From Limnanthes douglasii subsp. nivea (Eukaryota; Streptophyta; Magnoliopsida; Brassicales; Limnanthaceae), in contig JAUPFV010000001.1 of NCBI GenBank assembly GCA_036936605.1, positions 211,465,138 to 211,529,137 on the forward strand: a stretch of 64,000 nucleotides of DNA, read 5' to 3'. The position numbers and the translations under genes are program-made. The notes under the pieces were generated by a model, which made no database searches, was not told the origin of the DNA, and saw nothing but the letters and a program-made list of their open reading frames with translations. Below are positions 1 through 10,319 of this stretch, in pieces. The stretch's first letter is position 1; every line of letters starts with the position of its first letter.

Positions 1-138
1 GATCGTTTCATATTCCTAAGATTTTATCATCTCTCGCGCTTTTCTGTCAACAATTCTTCACCTAGGGTACCCATAATGCCCCTAGGAAAACAATAGGAAA
101 TGTCCCCAGGCCTGACTTTCCCAAAAGCCCATTGACTT

Positions 139-147
139 CTATAAATA
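139..147 (+). promoter_or_regulatory. candidate TATA box for the antisense ORF
   Basis: CTATAAATA lies about 300 bases upstream of the first plus-strand ORF of element A. A pyrimidine-rich leader follows, with a purine-rich GAGAGAGAAAG stretch near 192-202. It fits an independent promoter for the antisense ORF. This is inference; no transcription start can be seen. Confidence 0.35.
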
Positions 148-447
148 CCTACCTTCCTCATTAATAACTCAAACTTTCCATCTAGGATTTTTAGAGAGAG
201 AAAGCTGGCTTACAAACCTCGCCGGATTCCAGAGTGGCTCTTTGTTAGTAAAACGTTCGAAGAGAGAGTTGCTGCTAGTGAATACACTGAGCCTCAACCT
301 CCACCTATTGTGACTACCTTTCACGGTCCGTGGCCCCCTCCTGCAAATTCGACGGCCATTATTCCCCTCCAAATATCTTGACAGAACCAAATCACCAGCC
401 AGTCCATCCTTGGAGAAATGGGGAAATAAAAACACCACAAACACTCC

Positions 448-783
448 TTGGGAAAAAGAAAGAGACAGCACAAAAATAGGCATTCGGGAGAGCGCAAACG
501 TTCTAAAGAAGCGCCACCAACTACCCCTGAAGCTCATCAAACTGCGGTAGTGGACGCTTCTCTTCCGAAGACCGGGGATCCTGCATCAAGCCTTCCTACC
601 ACTCTATCCATTACAGGGGCTGGAACTCCTCGGTTTTCTCCAAGACAGACTGTGATTTCCGAGGTAGAAATTCGGGAGTTACGCAATAAAGCCCTAGCTG
701 CTAAAGGGAAAGCAATCGTCTCGGACAATATTGAGTTATCTGTCCAAGCTATCCAGGTTGCTGATCTGAATAACATCATCTAA
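448..783 (+). pseudogene. N-terminal part of Tat antisense ORF (broken)
   Basis: A 111-codon frame with a basic N-terminus (MGKRKRQHKNR) and a Ser/Thr/Pro-rich remainder ends at a TAA. It precedes the conserved domain that starts near 1005, but in a different frame, so at least one frameshift and several stops separate them (784-1004). Its position and strand, opposite to gag-pol, match the additional ORF of Tat elements. The basic start could be a nuclear or RNA-binding segment, but nothing in it is diagnostic. The start codon is the first ATG of the frame. Confidence 0.45.
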
Positions 784-1004
784 ACTCCTGAAGAATCAGC
801 TAGTAAACAGCCATCCCCGCGAAGAATCCTGAGTCACATAGTCAAGCAGTTCAAGCCACAAGTCCAAACAAAATCATTGAACTTCCAGCAGAATCATCGA
901 GCAAAATTCCTGCTCCTCTTCTTACCATATCTGAAGAACAGGCAAGCCGAATCGCCCCCAAGTCAAAGGGAAATGTACCACTTCCCTTAGAGCTCGATGC
1001 CATC

Positions 1005-2078
1005 ATGGGCAATAATATTCGAGGGATTGAGAAGAAGCATGATGTTGCTCTTCATAATATCTCGTACAAGTATTTCTCTCCCTTTGAGGAAATGTTACTT
1101 CGTACTCGTTGGTGCATCCCTTCGTACATCGACATTCGGTTTCCCTCCGAAGGAGAGACCCCATTATCAGTGAGGGATCACGAGCTTGTTGTGTATACTG
1201 AAATCATGAATTGGGGACTAAGATTTCCTTTAGACCCCTTTTTCATCGAATATTTTGCTAGGATTGATCTTTGCCCTTCTCAAGCTGGACCCAACATGTG
1301 GTTCATATTGATGGCATGCATCATGGCCTCGAGGATTTCAGGCTAAGAATTTTCCTTGGAGCAATTCATCGGATTATCTGGACTGGCTAGGAACCCAATT
1401 TTCCCATTCTACTCATTGACCTTTAACCGAAGGCAAAAAGTGTTAAAAGATTTGCTAGAAGCTGTCAAAAAATGGAGACAACAATTCATCTTCTTCTCAG
1501 GTCATAGGGAGACAGGCTCGGAAGCATCCCCTTCGAACCACCACAAATTATCTGTTTTGTGGACCAATAAATGTAAGTCTTCGGACGAATCTTCTGATAA
1601 TAGCCCTTCGAATAGTAGGAGTCTAATTTTAACTTATTATTTTTGTAGCTATGAGTGGTATCTCCAAGCCTTTGCTGATTATGTAGAAAGTGCCACTACC
1701 ATTTTTACCAAGCTTAGTGAATGGGCCAAAGAAAATTGGGAAAATAGATTTCACTTGTGTTTTAGGGACAACAATATGGCTCTGAGCAGACTTTGGAGGT
1801 TGAATCCCCTCGGTCGATTGTCCTTAAAAGAGTTGATGACCCCTCTTTCTCAATATGAGATGATGGAACGAGTGACAAAGAAGGACATAGTGATTTATCT
1901 TCCAAAGCGTGCTCGTGCACAGAGTCATCGGGACGGGTCCGATGACAAACTCCCTACTAAGGGACAACAATCACAACCGGAAGTGGCCATCATCCCAGAG
2001 CCGGCCTCTTCGGATAATAGGGTGATACCCAATCCTGATGCTCCCCCCCCAAAATTCCGCCCATCCTCAGAAAAATAA
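1005..2078 (+). pseudogene. Tat antisense ORF, 'putative gypsy type transposon' domain
   Basis: Two open stretches, 1005-1346 and 1356-2078, share one frame and are split by a single TAA at 1344. The first contains GLRFPLDPFFIEYFARI followed by LCPSQAGPNMWFILMA. This is the characteristic pattern of the plant 'putative gypsy type transposon' domain (Pfam PF04195 / Transposase_28): a hydrophobic helix with a PSQ.xPN core. After a candidate intron the frame continues with YEWYLQAF and a Trp-rich region to about codon 170, then a polar, acidic Ser/Pro-rich linker. The family's role is unknown; it is typically carried antisense near the 3' LTR of Tat/Grande-type elements. Domain assignment is by eye. 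Confidence 0.7.
1573..1648 (+). other. candidate intron in the antisense ORF
   Basis: A strong plant-like donor (GTAAGT at 1573) is followed 76 bases later by a pyrimidine-rich tract and TTTTTGTAG. The enclosed sequence interrupts the domain with low-complexity Ser/Asn codons. Removal shifts the present frame by one base. Either the upstream frame has drifted or the true donor differs slightly. It is an intron by appearance only. Confidence 0.45.
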
Positions 2079-2253
2079 AAACTTGAGAACCAAAGGGAAA
2101 GAGAAGGCTGCGTTATAGTCTATCGAAGAGCTGTCCGAGGACGACAAACTTCCAAACAACGCCCCCGAACCAGCCCAAGAGATTGAAGTTCAAAAAGCAT
2201 TGGGTGAGTCTGAGCATGAGGTGGGGGATAACTCTCCCAAATAAAATTCCAAC

Positions 2254-3099
2254 TTGACACCTAGCACTCGCACCCAAGCTTCACATCCAGCTCCCCTTGA
2301 GGAGCCCCCAATACTTGCTCCATTGCTTATGCCTCGAAGTAACCCTCCCCAACATGTGGACCTTGGAATTCTCGAAAGAGAGTCCTCGGATTTTGACGTT
2401 GTTGGGCTAGGCTCTCCCAACAGTTCCTTCGAAGTGCCCCTTGATGATGAATTTTCACTAAGTCTGCGAGGCCTGCTGCACACCTCTGTTATTAAGGGAA
2501 AGAAAATGCAGCATTTAGAGAATCGGAAAAACCACTATAAGTTCAAAGCTTCCCTGCTGGCTTCACAACTCGAAGAAGCCAAAAATAAGTACGCTATTGT
2601 GGAGAGCCAAGCAGATGCACTGTATGAAAGATTATATGCATCGGAAAATTATGTGATTATGCTTGAGAGGTGCTGCCAGGAGGAAAGGGACCTCTATCAG
2701 AAAAAGACGGAGGGCCAAGAGAAACTCATCATTGAATATCAAAAGGCTCATGAAGTAGCACGCACAGGCTTCAATGACTGTATTGATGACTATGAAAAAA
2801 TCTACAAGGACATAGAAGGATTGGTGAAGCGCATCGAAGATTTTCCTCGGCAAGTGGAGGAGGAGAAGAAAAATGCTCTGAATGCCTATGCCAGCAAGTG
2901 CACCAATAACCTTGCTGATCGAGATGTAACAGTCCGAGCAGGTCTAATAACTCAACTTCATGTAGAGCACCCCGAATACGACCTTGGTAGTTTTTGGAAA
3001 ATCGTGTCCCCGGATCTTCGTCCTCCTCATATTGTTTTTAGTGAGAGTGATTCGTCGGATTCCGAGGGAAGTGATTCCTCTGAGAAATCACAACAGTAG
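2254..3099 (+). pseudogene. Tat antisense ORF, C-terminal coiled-coil part
   Basis: This 281-codon frame has a Pro/Ser-rich first 70 codons. From about residue 85 to 205 comes a long charged region with heptad-like spacing (e.g. LENRKNHYKFKASLLASQLE), predicted coiled coil. A short conserved-looking segment (HPEYDLGSFWKIVSPD) and an acidic Ser tail (SESDSSDSEGSDSSE) end it. A coiled coil after the conserved domain is the usual organisation of this antisense protein, which suggests oligomerisation. It is out of frame with the upstream domain, with stops near 2078-2250, so the copy is broken. The first in-frame ATG is listed but is probably not the true start. Confidence 0.6.
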
Positions 3100-3504
3100 G
3101 TAAACATGGTAGCATAGTTTATTGTGTATAAGAGCTTTGAAGGAATTTTTTGTTTATTTTCGAGCAGGAAGTTTTTGTTTTCCTTTGTTGTTTATTCGAG
3201 GAGATGCTCTCCTCGAACTTTTGTGTATGTTCTGACTTGGAACATTTTACCATGTGATGTATTAGTTGTCGTTTTTCCCCCGTGTTCGCCGATTCATATT
3301 TTTGTACCGATTCAATCAGCTACATTCCTTTGCCCTGTGGTATGCCCCAAGAATTATCCGGGGAAAAAGAAATATCCTAAGGCATGACATTGATAATGAC
3401 TTAAAAGTGTAAACAACTCAAGACACAACATATTGTGTCCCAAAGAATAGTTCGAAGGGTAATATCATTCGAGGAACCACCGAATGTAACCCACATAAAA
3501 ATTT

Positions 3505-3815
3505 AGGGCACAACTTATTGTGACCCAAACACTAGTTCAAAGGATTTAAACAATTCGAGGCACAAATTATTGTGACCCAAATAATAGTTTAAGGTAAAGA
3601 AAAGTTCGAGGCACAAATTACTGTGACCCGAACAATAGTTCGAAGGATTTAAACAATTCGAGGCACAAATTATTGTGACCCAAATAATAGTGTGAGGGAT
3701 GGAACAATTCGAGTCACAAAATATTGTGACCCAAATAATAGTGTGAGTGATGAAACAATTTGAGGCACAAAATATTGTGACGCAAATAATAGTGTGAGGC
3801 AAAAAATAATTTGTA
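3505..3815. repeat. 51-52 bp tandem array in Tat 3' region
   Basis: The phrase TTGTGACCC (with variants) recurs with its TGAC at 3521, 3573, 3624, 3676, 3727 and 3778, i.e. every 51 or 52 bases, giving about six units. Each unit carries the same skeleton: ATTCGAGGCACAAA, then TATTGTGACCCAAATAATAG. A related but irregular block starts at 3420. The array lies between integrase and the antisense ORF. Tat elements are known to carry variable tandem subrepeats there that can seed satellites. Confidence 0.9.
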
Positions 3816-3944
3816 TTAAGCAGCTCATAGGTACACCTCGTTAAAACCTTCCTGTGCCTAGCAGGGTAGGAAAGATTATGCCCTCGCTATGTTTGGTACC
3901 CGGAAAATAGAAAAGAGGACAAATGTCATCTTCTAACTAGATCC

Positions 3945-5034
3945 TTATTCAAGATACAACTTTAAGTGTTCAATGTTCCATGGAAGTCGTAAACATCGCC
4001 TCTCTTTGTCTTTCAATCGGTACGTGCCCTCCTTTACTTTCTTTGTGACTTCATAAGGCCCCTCCCAATTGGGTCCCAATTTTCCAAGACTGTTTTCCTT
4101 AGTATGGAGAAAGACTTTGCGTAAGACCGTATCTCCCACCAGAAAATCTCCGTGCTTCACCTTGGAAGCATATCTACTCCACATAAGTGTTTGATAATGC
4201 ACAGATTTCAATTGGGCGCTGTCTTTTCTCTTCAACTAAATCCAACCCCAAGGTTCGACTTTGGTCATTCGATTCTTCTGTATAAGTTTCCACGCGATAT
4301 GATGGGAAGACGATTTCCTAAGGAACAACTGCATCCATACCATATACCAAGGAGAATGGAGATACATCGGTAGCAGCTCGAGGTGTTGTCCTGTAAGCCC
4401 ATAATACTGCTTGTAAATAATCAGGCCACTTTTCGGCCTTTCCTTCCAAATTCTTCTTCAACCCATCCAGAATTGTTCGATTGGTCACTTCTACCTGACC
4501 ATTAGCCTGAAGATGAAACGGAGCGGAAAAACATTTTCGTATGCCTGTGGAAAGGCAAAAACTTTTAAACTCTTTGTTGTCGAACTGAGGTCCGTTATCA
4601 GTTGTAATCTGCAGCGGCACCCCAGAGCGACGGCAAATGTTTGAAACAATAAATTTGATAACATATTTGGCTTTCGTCCCTGCTAATGGTTCCGCTTCGA
4701 CCCATTTAGAGAAATAATCGATCGCTACGATTATGGTCTGTCTGCCCCCAGACGCCACTGGTAGGGGCCCAACGAGATCGATGCTCCATCTGTCAAATGG
4801 GACTGCCTCGGAGATGCTCTCCATTGACACTCCAGGCCGGTGGATTATGTCAGCATAACGCTGACACGTATCACATCGTTTGACCAAGTCTTTCGCGTCA
4901 GAAGAAATAGTCGGCCAATAATATCCAGCGAGAAACACCCGTCGAATTAACGCTTTATAATAACAATGGGCTGAACCCTCCTCGTCGTGCAATTCAGACA
5001 GGATAAACTGTGACTCATCCTTGTTCAAACACAC
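3945..5034 (-). pseudogene. gypsy integrase (core plus GPY-like C-terminus)
   Basis: Joins element cDNA into chromosomes. The main frame (5034-4318, 238 codons) has a zinc-binding HHCC-like N-terminus ending at CDTCQ (residues 54-58) and the DDE core: WSIDLVGP (Asp86), TTDNGPQF (Asp146) and ANGQVEVTNR (Glu182). A second piece (4235-3945) in another frame carries the C-terminal module, with KLGPNWEGPYEV and IEHLKLY. All three catalytic acidic residues are present, but a frameshift around 4235-4320 separates core and tail. The ATG at 5034 is probably not a true start: the parent is a polyprotein overlapping the RNase H frame upstream. Confidence 0.92.
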
Positions 5035-6116
5035 CTTAATAATGGGTGACTCAAAGATTTCTTATACAGAACGCCTCCCAATAAATTATACCCGTGAGAC
5101 TTAAACTTGATCTTCCTTGACTCATACTTCCCAGCAGGTAAAATATCGTTTGCCAAGAAGTCAATAATTTCTGACCTCCAATCATGTGTAATGACATTAC
5201 TTATCTCTTTAATACTCATAGAATGGTCTGCATCGGTCATGAGCGAAGGATGCTCCTGAGTCAAGACCCATGGGTATCCTTCCGTTCGAGAGGCTGTGGC
5301 CAAAGAATCCAGAATGATATTTGCCTCTCTCCTAACATGCTCATATTGGACCCCATCGAACTCAGAAACTAAGTCTATTAGTCCTTTCAGATACTGTATC
5401 AGCTTATCTTTTCTGGCCTCGGATTCTCCCAACGCTTGGTTTATGACCAACTGTGAATCAGTGATCAGTCTAATCTTTTTGGCCCCGCATATCCGAGCTA
5501 AACGCAAACCCGCCAATGGTGCCTCATACTCCACCTCATTGTTAGTTTCCTTGAAACCAAATTGAATAGCTTGGAACATAGCTATCCCTTCTGGAGAAAC
5601 CAACTCGAAACCCGCACCACTTCCAGAGTTGTTCGACCCTCTATCCATTCGCACTGACCATTCCATTTCATCAAAACGGTCAATGATCTCCATGTCTTCT
5701 CTATCGGAATGGAACTCAACCAAAAAATCAGCCAAAACTTGGGCTTTTATCGCCGTTCGAGGTTCAAATAATATGTCAAAATCTCCCAATTCCACTGACC
5801 ATTTGGTCATCCTCCCAGAGACATCGGGCCTTTGTAACAAACCCTTGAAGGGAAATGTCGTTCGAACAACTATAGGGTGCGCTTGGAAATAAGGCCTTAT
5901 CTTCCGAGCAGCTGTGACCAAAGCCAAAGCTACCTTCTCCAACTTGAGGTATGGTTTCTCTGCTTCCAGCAAACTTTTACTGACATAGTAGATAGGTTTT
6001 AAAAAAGTGTCCTCCTCCCGAAGTAGAACAGAACTGACCGCACAATCGGATACCGTTACATAGACAATTAATCTTTCCCCCACCAATGGTTTAGAAAATA
6101 CCTCAAGGGACGTCAA
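5025..6116 (-). pseudogene. RNase H plus second (Tat-type) RNase H domain
   Basis: Residues 10-95 match the RNase H-like domain that follows gypsy RT (VYVTVSDCAVSSVLLREED, then PIYYVSKSL). Residues 120-135 are the connector (AIKAQVLADFLVEF). From about 153 a second RNase H follows: an Asp in MDRGSNNSGSGAGF, an EYEAPLAGLRLA helix, ITDSQLV, and a late Asp in ILDSLATAS. This extra domain, thought to have been acquired by Tat elements, would degrade RNA during cDNA synthesis. The acidic residues look kept, although ILDSLA departs from the usual AD.LA. The domain is followed directly by the integrase frame. Confidence 0.88.
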
Positions 6117-6167
6117 ATATTCTTGGATGTGGCGAAAAGTGGCTGAACATTCGTCGGTCCAATGAAA

Positions 6168-7070
6168 CTATTTCGCATTTCGCAATACCTTGAAGAAGGG
6201 TGCACATTTATCCGAAGACCGAGAAATGAATCTATTCAGAGCGGCCAACCTCCCTGTCAGGACTTGGACTTCTTTGATATTCTCAGGGGGAGTCATGGTG
6301 ATTAAAACTTTTATCTCTTCTGGGTCAGCCTCGATGCCTTTTTCACTCGTCATGTATCGAAGAAATTTTCCCGACCTCACCACGAAAATGTACTTATCCG
6401 GATTTAGTTTCAAATTGACCTTGCTTAAATTGTTAAAAGTCTCCTCTAGGTCAGCAAAATGATCTTCGTCCCGCGAACTTTTGACTAACATATCATCGAT
6501 ATATGCTTCCACATTCCGACCAATTTGTCCCTCAAAAGTTTTATTGACTAGGCGCTGATAAGTTGCCCCTGCATTCTTTAAGCCAAACGACATAACCTTG
6601 TAGCAATACAACCCTCTCCCAGTAATAAAAGAAGTGCTTTCTTCATCTTGAGCATCTAACCGGATTTGGTTATAACCTGAGTATGCATCCATGAAAGATA
6701 ACAGTCGATTGCCCGAGGCCGAGTCTACTAACTGATCAATCCGGGGCACCGGAAATGGATCCTTGGGGCAAACCCTATTCAAATCTGTGAAATCAACGCA
6801 CATTCCCCACTTGCTATTCTTCTTCCGCACTAAGACTGGATTCGAAGCCCATACGGGATAATGAGACTCGCGAATGTGGCCTATGCTTAATAGCCTTTCC
6901 ACTTCCAGAAGAATAGCGGAAGCCTCTTCCTGAGAAACTGGTCTCCTCTTTTGGACAATGGGTCTAACATCAAGTCGTATCGCAAGTTTATGGCATATTA
7001 CCTCCGGTGGCACACTCGTGACATCATGTGCACACCAAGAAAACATATCAAGTTTATTAGACAAAAACAC
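6168..7070 (-). pseudogene. gypsy reverse transcriptase
   Basis: The 300-codon frame covers RT fingers and palm. PVWASNPVLVRKKNSKWGMC precedes VDFTDLNRVCPKDPFPVPRI. LLSFMDAYSGYNQI holds the first catalytic Asp (residue 128), and AYIDDMLVKS holds the YIDD box (190-193). LTGRLAALNRFISRSSDKC, just before the end, matches the thumb/connection of gypsy RT. The catalytic residues are intact. The upstream neighbour is the protease region and the downstream one RNase H, both in other frames, so stops (near 6165) rather than active-site loss disabled it. The listed start is the first ATG inside what was a polyprotein. Confidence 0.93.
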
Positions 7071-7232
7071 AATTAATCTCTCTTTGAACTCAAAAGAAAG
7101 TTTGACTCCGATCTTGAGGATTTTGCCATGCCCAAAATCATGTCCCTCAGAATCCTATTCCGGGACCAGAAACCCGAGGGTCTCCCTCGGATCATCACAT
7201 GGGATAACGTCCGAGGAAGACCCCTTTAATTG

Positions 7233-7499
7233 TTATGCGTTATTCGAAATTCCTCCCCGACTTTCCTTCGAAGATAAAGCAATTTGATAACATTCGTAGG
7301 CAATTGTTTGGCTGCTCCTAACGGTTCCAATGTTATTCCCTATCACATACTTCAGGAATTGATGCACCGTCGAAATGACTCCATGCATTCGGGATAACCA
7401 ATAACGACCCAGAATAGCATTATATGAAGTTGGCGCATCGACAACAATAAACAAGACTTCCATCTCCTTCTTGAACGACCATCGACCTAACTCAACCAC
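7233..7499 (-). pseudogene. post-protease segment of gypsy pol
   Basis: DAPTSYNAILGRYWLSRMHG followed by VISTVHQFLKYV is the conserved stretch between the aspartic protease and RT of Tat-type pol. It is separated by a frame change from both the protease remnant on its right and RT on its left. No catalytic residue lies in it. Confidence 0.8.
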
Positions 7500-7617
7500 A
7501 CTCTACCACCACTGATGTGGCACCTGTAAAACCCACTACAGTTTTGTCTGAGCGGCGTATAACTGGTGAGTCGGAAATTCTCCTGTAAGTGCTCATGAAT
7601 TGGATATTCGCTGAACT

Positions 7618-8277
7618 TCATGTGTCAACAAGTATCTTCTGAACTTGATCTCCAGCAATACCTGCAGCAATCACCACCACGTCTTCGTGTGGGCCCGCGA
7701 TATTTCGCATATCATCATCATCAAAACATATGATAGGTGAGGGTAAGCGGTGAATTTGCGCTGACACCCCTGCCTTGATATGGGTAGTCAGATTGACCAT
7801 GTGTCTCTTCCGCGAGCTATTGGAATTCCCCGCTATGGTATCCCCTCCAAAGATTGCCATAGACTCAAAGAAAGCGCAGAGGCGGTTTACTTTCCCCCTC
7901 AGAATGATTTCTTCCACCAAATTTACATTGTTCCTGCCCTCCTTTGGATCCAGATATTCTTGCTCAATATCAAAAACATCAACTTCCTCGGAAATTACCA
8001 AGGCTGTGTCAGTGTTTTTTGGAACAACCTTTACCACAGCATTTTTCTGGGAGTGTTTTTTCACAAATTCTAACAACATTCCATTTTTTATCAAAGATTG
8101 CACTTCTTTTTTCAAGGCTATGCAGTCCTTGGTGTCATGCCCCATATCTTCGTGATACTTGCAATACTTGTTAACACTTCGACTTTCCCTCGGAGTCTGA
8201 ATAGGAAAAGGTTTTCTGAACGACACCGTGGATCTTTCCTTAACAAATATGGCAGCAACATTCTTTGTTAATTCCAC
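7618..8277 (-). pseudogene. zinc-knuckle-like gag end and truncated aspartic protease
   Basis: The 219-codon frame starts in the gag C-terminus. CKYHEDMGHDTKDC (about residues 39-52) is the short Cys/His motif typical of Tat gag, used for RNA packaging. The frame ends in VQKILVDT followed immediately by TGA. In functional copies this is where the protease active site D-T/S-G begins, so the stop falls right at the catalytic triplet. Translation would end before most of the protease, making this the single most damaging lesion in the polyprotein. Remnants of the protease continue in other frames to about 7500. Confidence 0.8.
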
Positions 8278-8337
8278 AAAGTAGTCTGGTTGAACCTACT
8301 TATTCGATATTGGTATGGCCCCCTGACGGTAATTTTG

Positions 8338-9063
8338 CTAGTTGCCATAATATTGTGAATTTGTTTTCTGCCTCGGCGGATACTGACCCACATTTTTGGT
8401 CTGAACATTGGCGCGATGTCCTTGATTACTAGACTCGGATCTCTGCAACTGGTTCTGATCCAATTGGTCACCGGATCCCTTCTCCGAAGCTTGAGTTTCC
8501 TCCACCAGAATTCTCTTCTCCACCTGATCTAACAAAGCTCTGAAGGTCATGGCTTGACTATCTGCTACTGTGTCCTTCAGTAATCTGGGGAGCAGGCACA
8601 TCCGGAAAGCTGCAAGTGCCTTCGAGTCTTTACAATATTCCATGTCTGTTTTTGTTTTGACGAATCGATTGGTATAGTTCTTCAGGCTCTCCCCCATTTT
8701 TTGTCTACAATAGATTATCGTATCGCTATTGGCTCTGAACTTTTTGCTCCCCACAAAGTGTTGTCTGAAGATATTCCAGAACATATCAAAATTCTTTATT
8801 GAACCCCGTGGAAGCCTATTGTACCACCTGGAAGCCACCCCCTTGAAGGTCTGAGAAAATGGTCTGTACAACAATTTATCATCGTCGTCGAAATTAATCA
8901 TGAAGTTTTTAAACTGCTCGATGTGGTTATCGGGGTCTTGTGTTCCATCGAACTTCTCCAACTTTGAGATATCAAAGTGCTTAGGGAGATTTCCCACTAA
9001 TATTTCCGGGGCCAAAGGAGAAGCCCTCCAATTATGACCCGTCCGATAAACATTGGATCTCAA
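8338..9063 (-). pseudogene. gypsy gag, capsid (Retrotrans_gag)
   Basis: Encodes the capsid-type domain that assembles the cytoplasmic particle. KFDGTQDPDNHIEQFKNFM, FKGVASRWYNRLP, SWYN-like aromatic spacing and MGESLKNYTNRFVKTKTDME are standard landmarks of the plant Retrotrans_gag family (PF03732) across residues 35-190. A polar Gln/Ser-rich tail follows. The frame ends in a stop at 8338 before the Cys/His segment of 8277-7618, so gag is split. The start is the first ATG in frame; upstream codons belong to the next piece. Confidence 0.88.
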
Positions 9064-9117
9064 GTTTTCATGGTTTGGAAAATATAATCCCTCCTCAGAC
9101 GGCAGGGTATACTGCTG

Positions 9118-9444
9118 CTACCATTCTGAATTCCGCGGGCCAGCGTTTTGGTTTCCAGAGGGGAACTTCGTCTGGCCATAGTCCCGCTCATTAGCCTCAT
9201 CATGATAACTCTTCTCCCTCGGGTATCTTTTCTCCGAGCTTCTTACCCTCCGGTGATCTGTGTGCCCTCGACCATGTCTTTTCTTTCTGTGGTTTTTCCT
9301 AGGAGACGACTCCGACGAGATGTATCGAGAATAATCGCTCGAATAAGATGAATCCGAGTGTCGTTTTTTCTTTCCTCCACGATGATCTTCGTTCGTACCC
9401 CATATATATGTCGTCCCTGGCTTTAGGACGAAAATCGGTTTCAC
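9118..9444 (-). pseudogene. basic Ser/Arg-rich N-terminal part of gag
   Basis: This 108-codon frame is dominated by Lys, Arg, His, Ser and Tyr (GGKKKRHSDSSYSSDYSRY, then KNHRKKRHGRGH). Such low-complexity basic leaders precede the capsid domain in Tat gag. A stop at 9118 separates it from the capsid frame. It probably binds nucleic acid or supports nuclear entry; nothing specific can be recognised. Confidence 0.55.
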
Positions 9445-9710
9445 GCTCCTCTTTCCCGCTATCAGGTTCCCTCCTTATCGCGGAGCGAATATTTGCAAGT
9501 ACGTTTCTTTTTCTTCCTTCAATCTTTCGATCTCTAGCAACAGCTCATTCCTTCGAGCCAACAGATCTGAGTCATAAAAAATATCTCCGACTCGCTAGCC
9601 CCCACGAGCCTCGTATTCCATGTGGTTCCGGTAATCGTCGCCCACGTGATTCTTCTCGCAATTCCATAGGAATTATTTACAGGAAGCGATTGTCGTCAGA
9701 ATAATCCTCG

Positions 9711-9729
9711 TTTCTCACAGACGGTGCCA
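9711..9729 (-). promoter_or_regulatory. primer-binding site of element A
   Basis: On the minus strand TGGCACCGTCTGTGAGAAA lies one base inside the LTR end (…TTCA). It starts with TGG, as required to pair with a tRNA 3' CCA, and resembles the TGGCGCCGTCTGTGGGAA-type site common in plant gypsy elements. The tRNA species was not determined. Confidence 0.8.
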
Positions 9730-9730
9730 C

Positions 9731-10260
9731 TGAAGAGTTTTAGAAACGCTTGGGGGTGATTTTGTGATACGAAGATTTCTTAGTGCTAGATTAGTTCAAG
9801 TACTGGATTTAGGTATCTTTTTAGAGAGAGAAAGTGCTAATTAGCTTAAGTAGAGAGAGAAAGTCGTAAATTATCCTTGGGATCTGTGAAGCGTGTGTGG
9901 TCCTTATATAGTACAATTGCGGGCCCCACACACTTCAACTCCCATTAATTACATTATTGGTCCTATATCTTTTTATCTTCTCACAATAGGTACTTCTTCA
10001 ATATCATATGCGATTTTCCCCTAACACAATTTCTTCTTTACAATTCTCTCCTAAACAAACTTCTTCTTTACAATTCTCTCCTAAACAAACTTCTTCTTTA
10101 CAATTTCACCATGTCTTTTATTCTCCCGCAGCATGCATGAGTATGATGTGTGTCGGCACAACAATGACAAAATGCAACGGTGATCACCATGAGGAAATAT
10201 GTATGGTAGTACTCTTAGAGGTTTGGCCTACACACACAAAAACCGTTTCTTAATATATGG
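9731..10260 (-). repeat. 5' LTR of element A (outer edge uncertain)
   Basis: The inner edge is fixed by the PBS: the plus strand starts TGAAGAG at 9731, i.e. the LTR ends in CA on its own strand. A minus-strand TATA box (TATATAA, 9904-9910) lies inside, with transcription pointing into gag. Purine-rich GAGAGAGAAAG blocks occur at 9820-9865 and a 30 bp tandem array at 10011-10107. The far edge was placed near the GGGGCCCC at 10260 only by loss of recognisable structure. Confidence 0.55.
10011..10107. repeat. 30 bp tandem repeat inside the LTR
   Basis: Unit TTCTTCTTTACAATTCTCTC plus CTAAACAAAC is exact at 10031-10060 and 10061-10090, half-repeated at 10091-10105, and degenerate just before 10031. 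That gives about 3.3 units. It lies upstream of the LTR TATA box on the minus strand, where enhancer-like repeats occur in LTR U3 regions. Confidence 0.85.
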
Positions 10261-10319
10261 GGCCCCAAACTCGTTTCATTTTTACTCGCCTGACTATGCC
10301 TAGTGAGGTGGGAGATTAG

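Larger units (their letters stand above)
1..10260 (-). mobile_element. Tat-lineage Ty3/gypsy retrotransposon A (partial, decayed)
   Basis: Order read on the minus strand: LTR, primer-binding site, gag, zinc-knuckle and protease region, RT, RNase H, second RNase H, integrase with GPY-like tail, tandem array, and an antisense ORF on the plus strand. Two RNase H-like domains plus an extra ORF between integrase and 3' LTR are known hallmarks of the plant Tat lineage (Ogre/Retand/Grande relatives). The coding region is broken into at least seven pieces by stops and frameshifts, so the copy cannot encode a working polyprotein. The 3' LTR is not seen and should lie left of base 1. The outer edge of the 5' LTR could not be fixed because there is no second LTR to compare. 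Confidence 0.9.

Noticed and set aside
3515..3802. 95-codon minus-strand repetitive ORF
   Set aside because: It is a by-product of the 51-52 bp tandem array (51 is divisible by three), with no protein motif.
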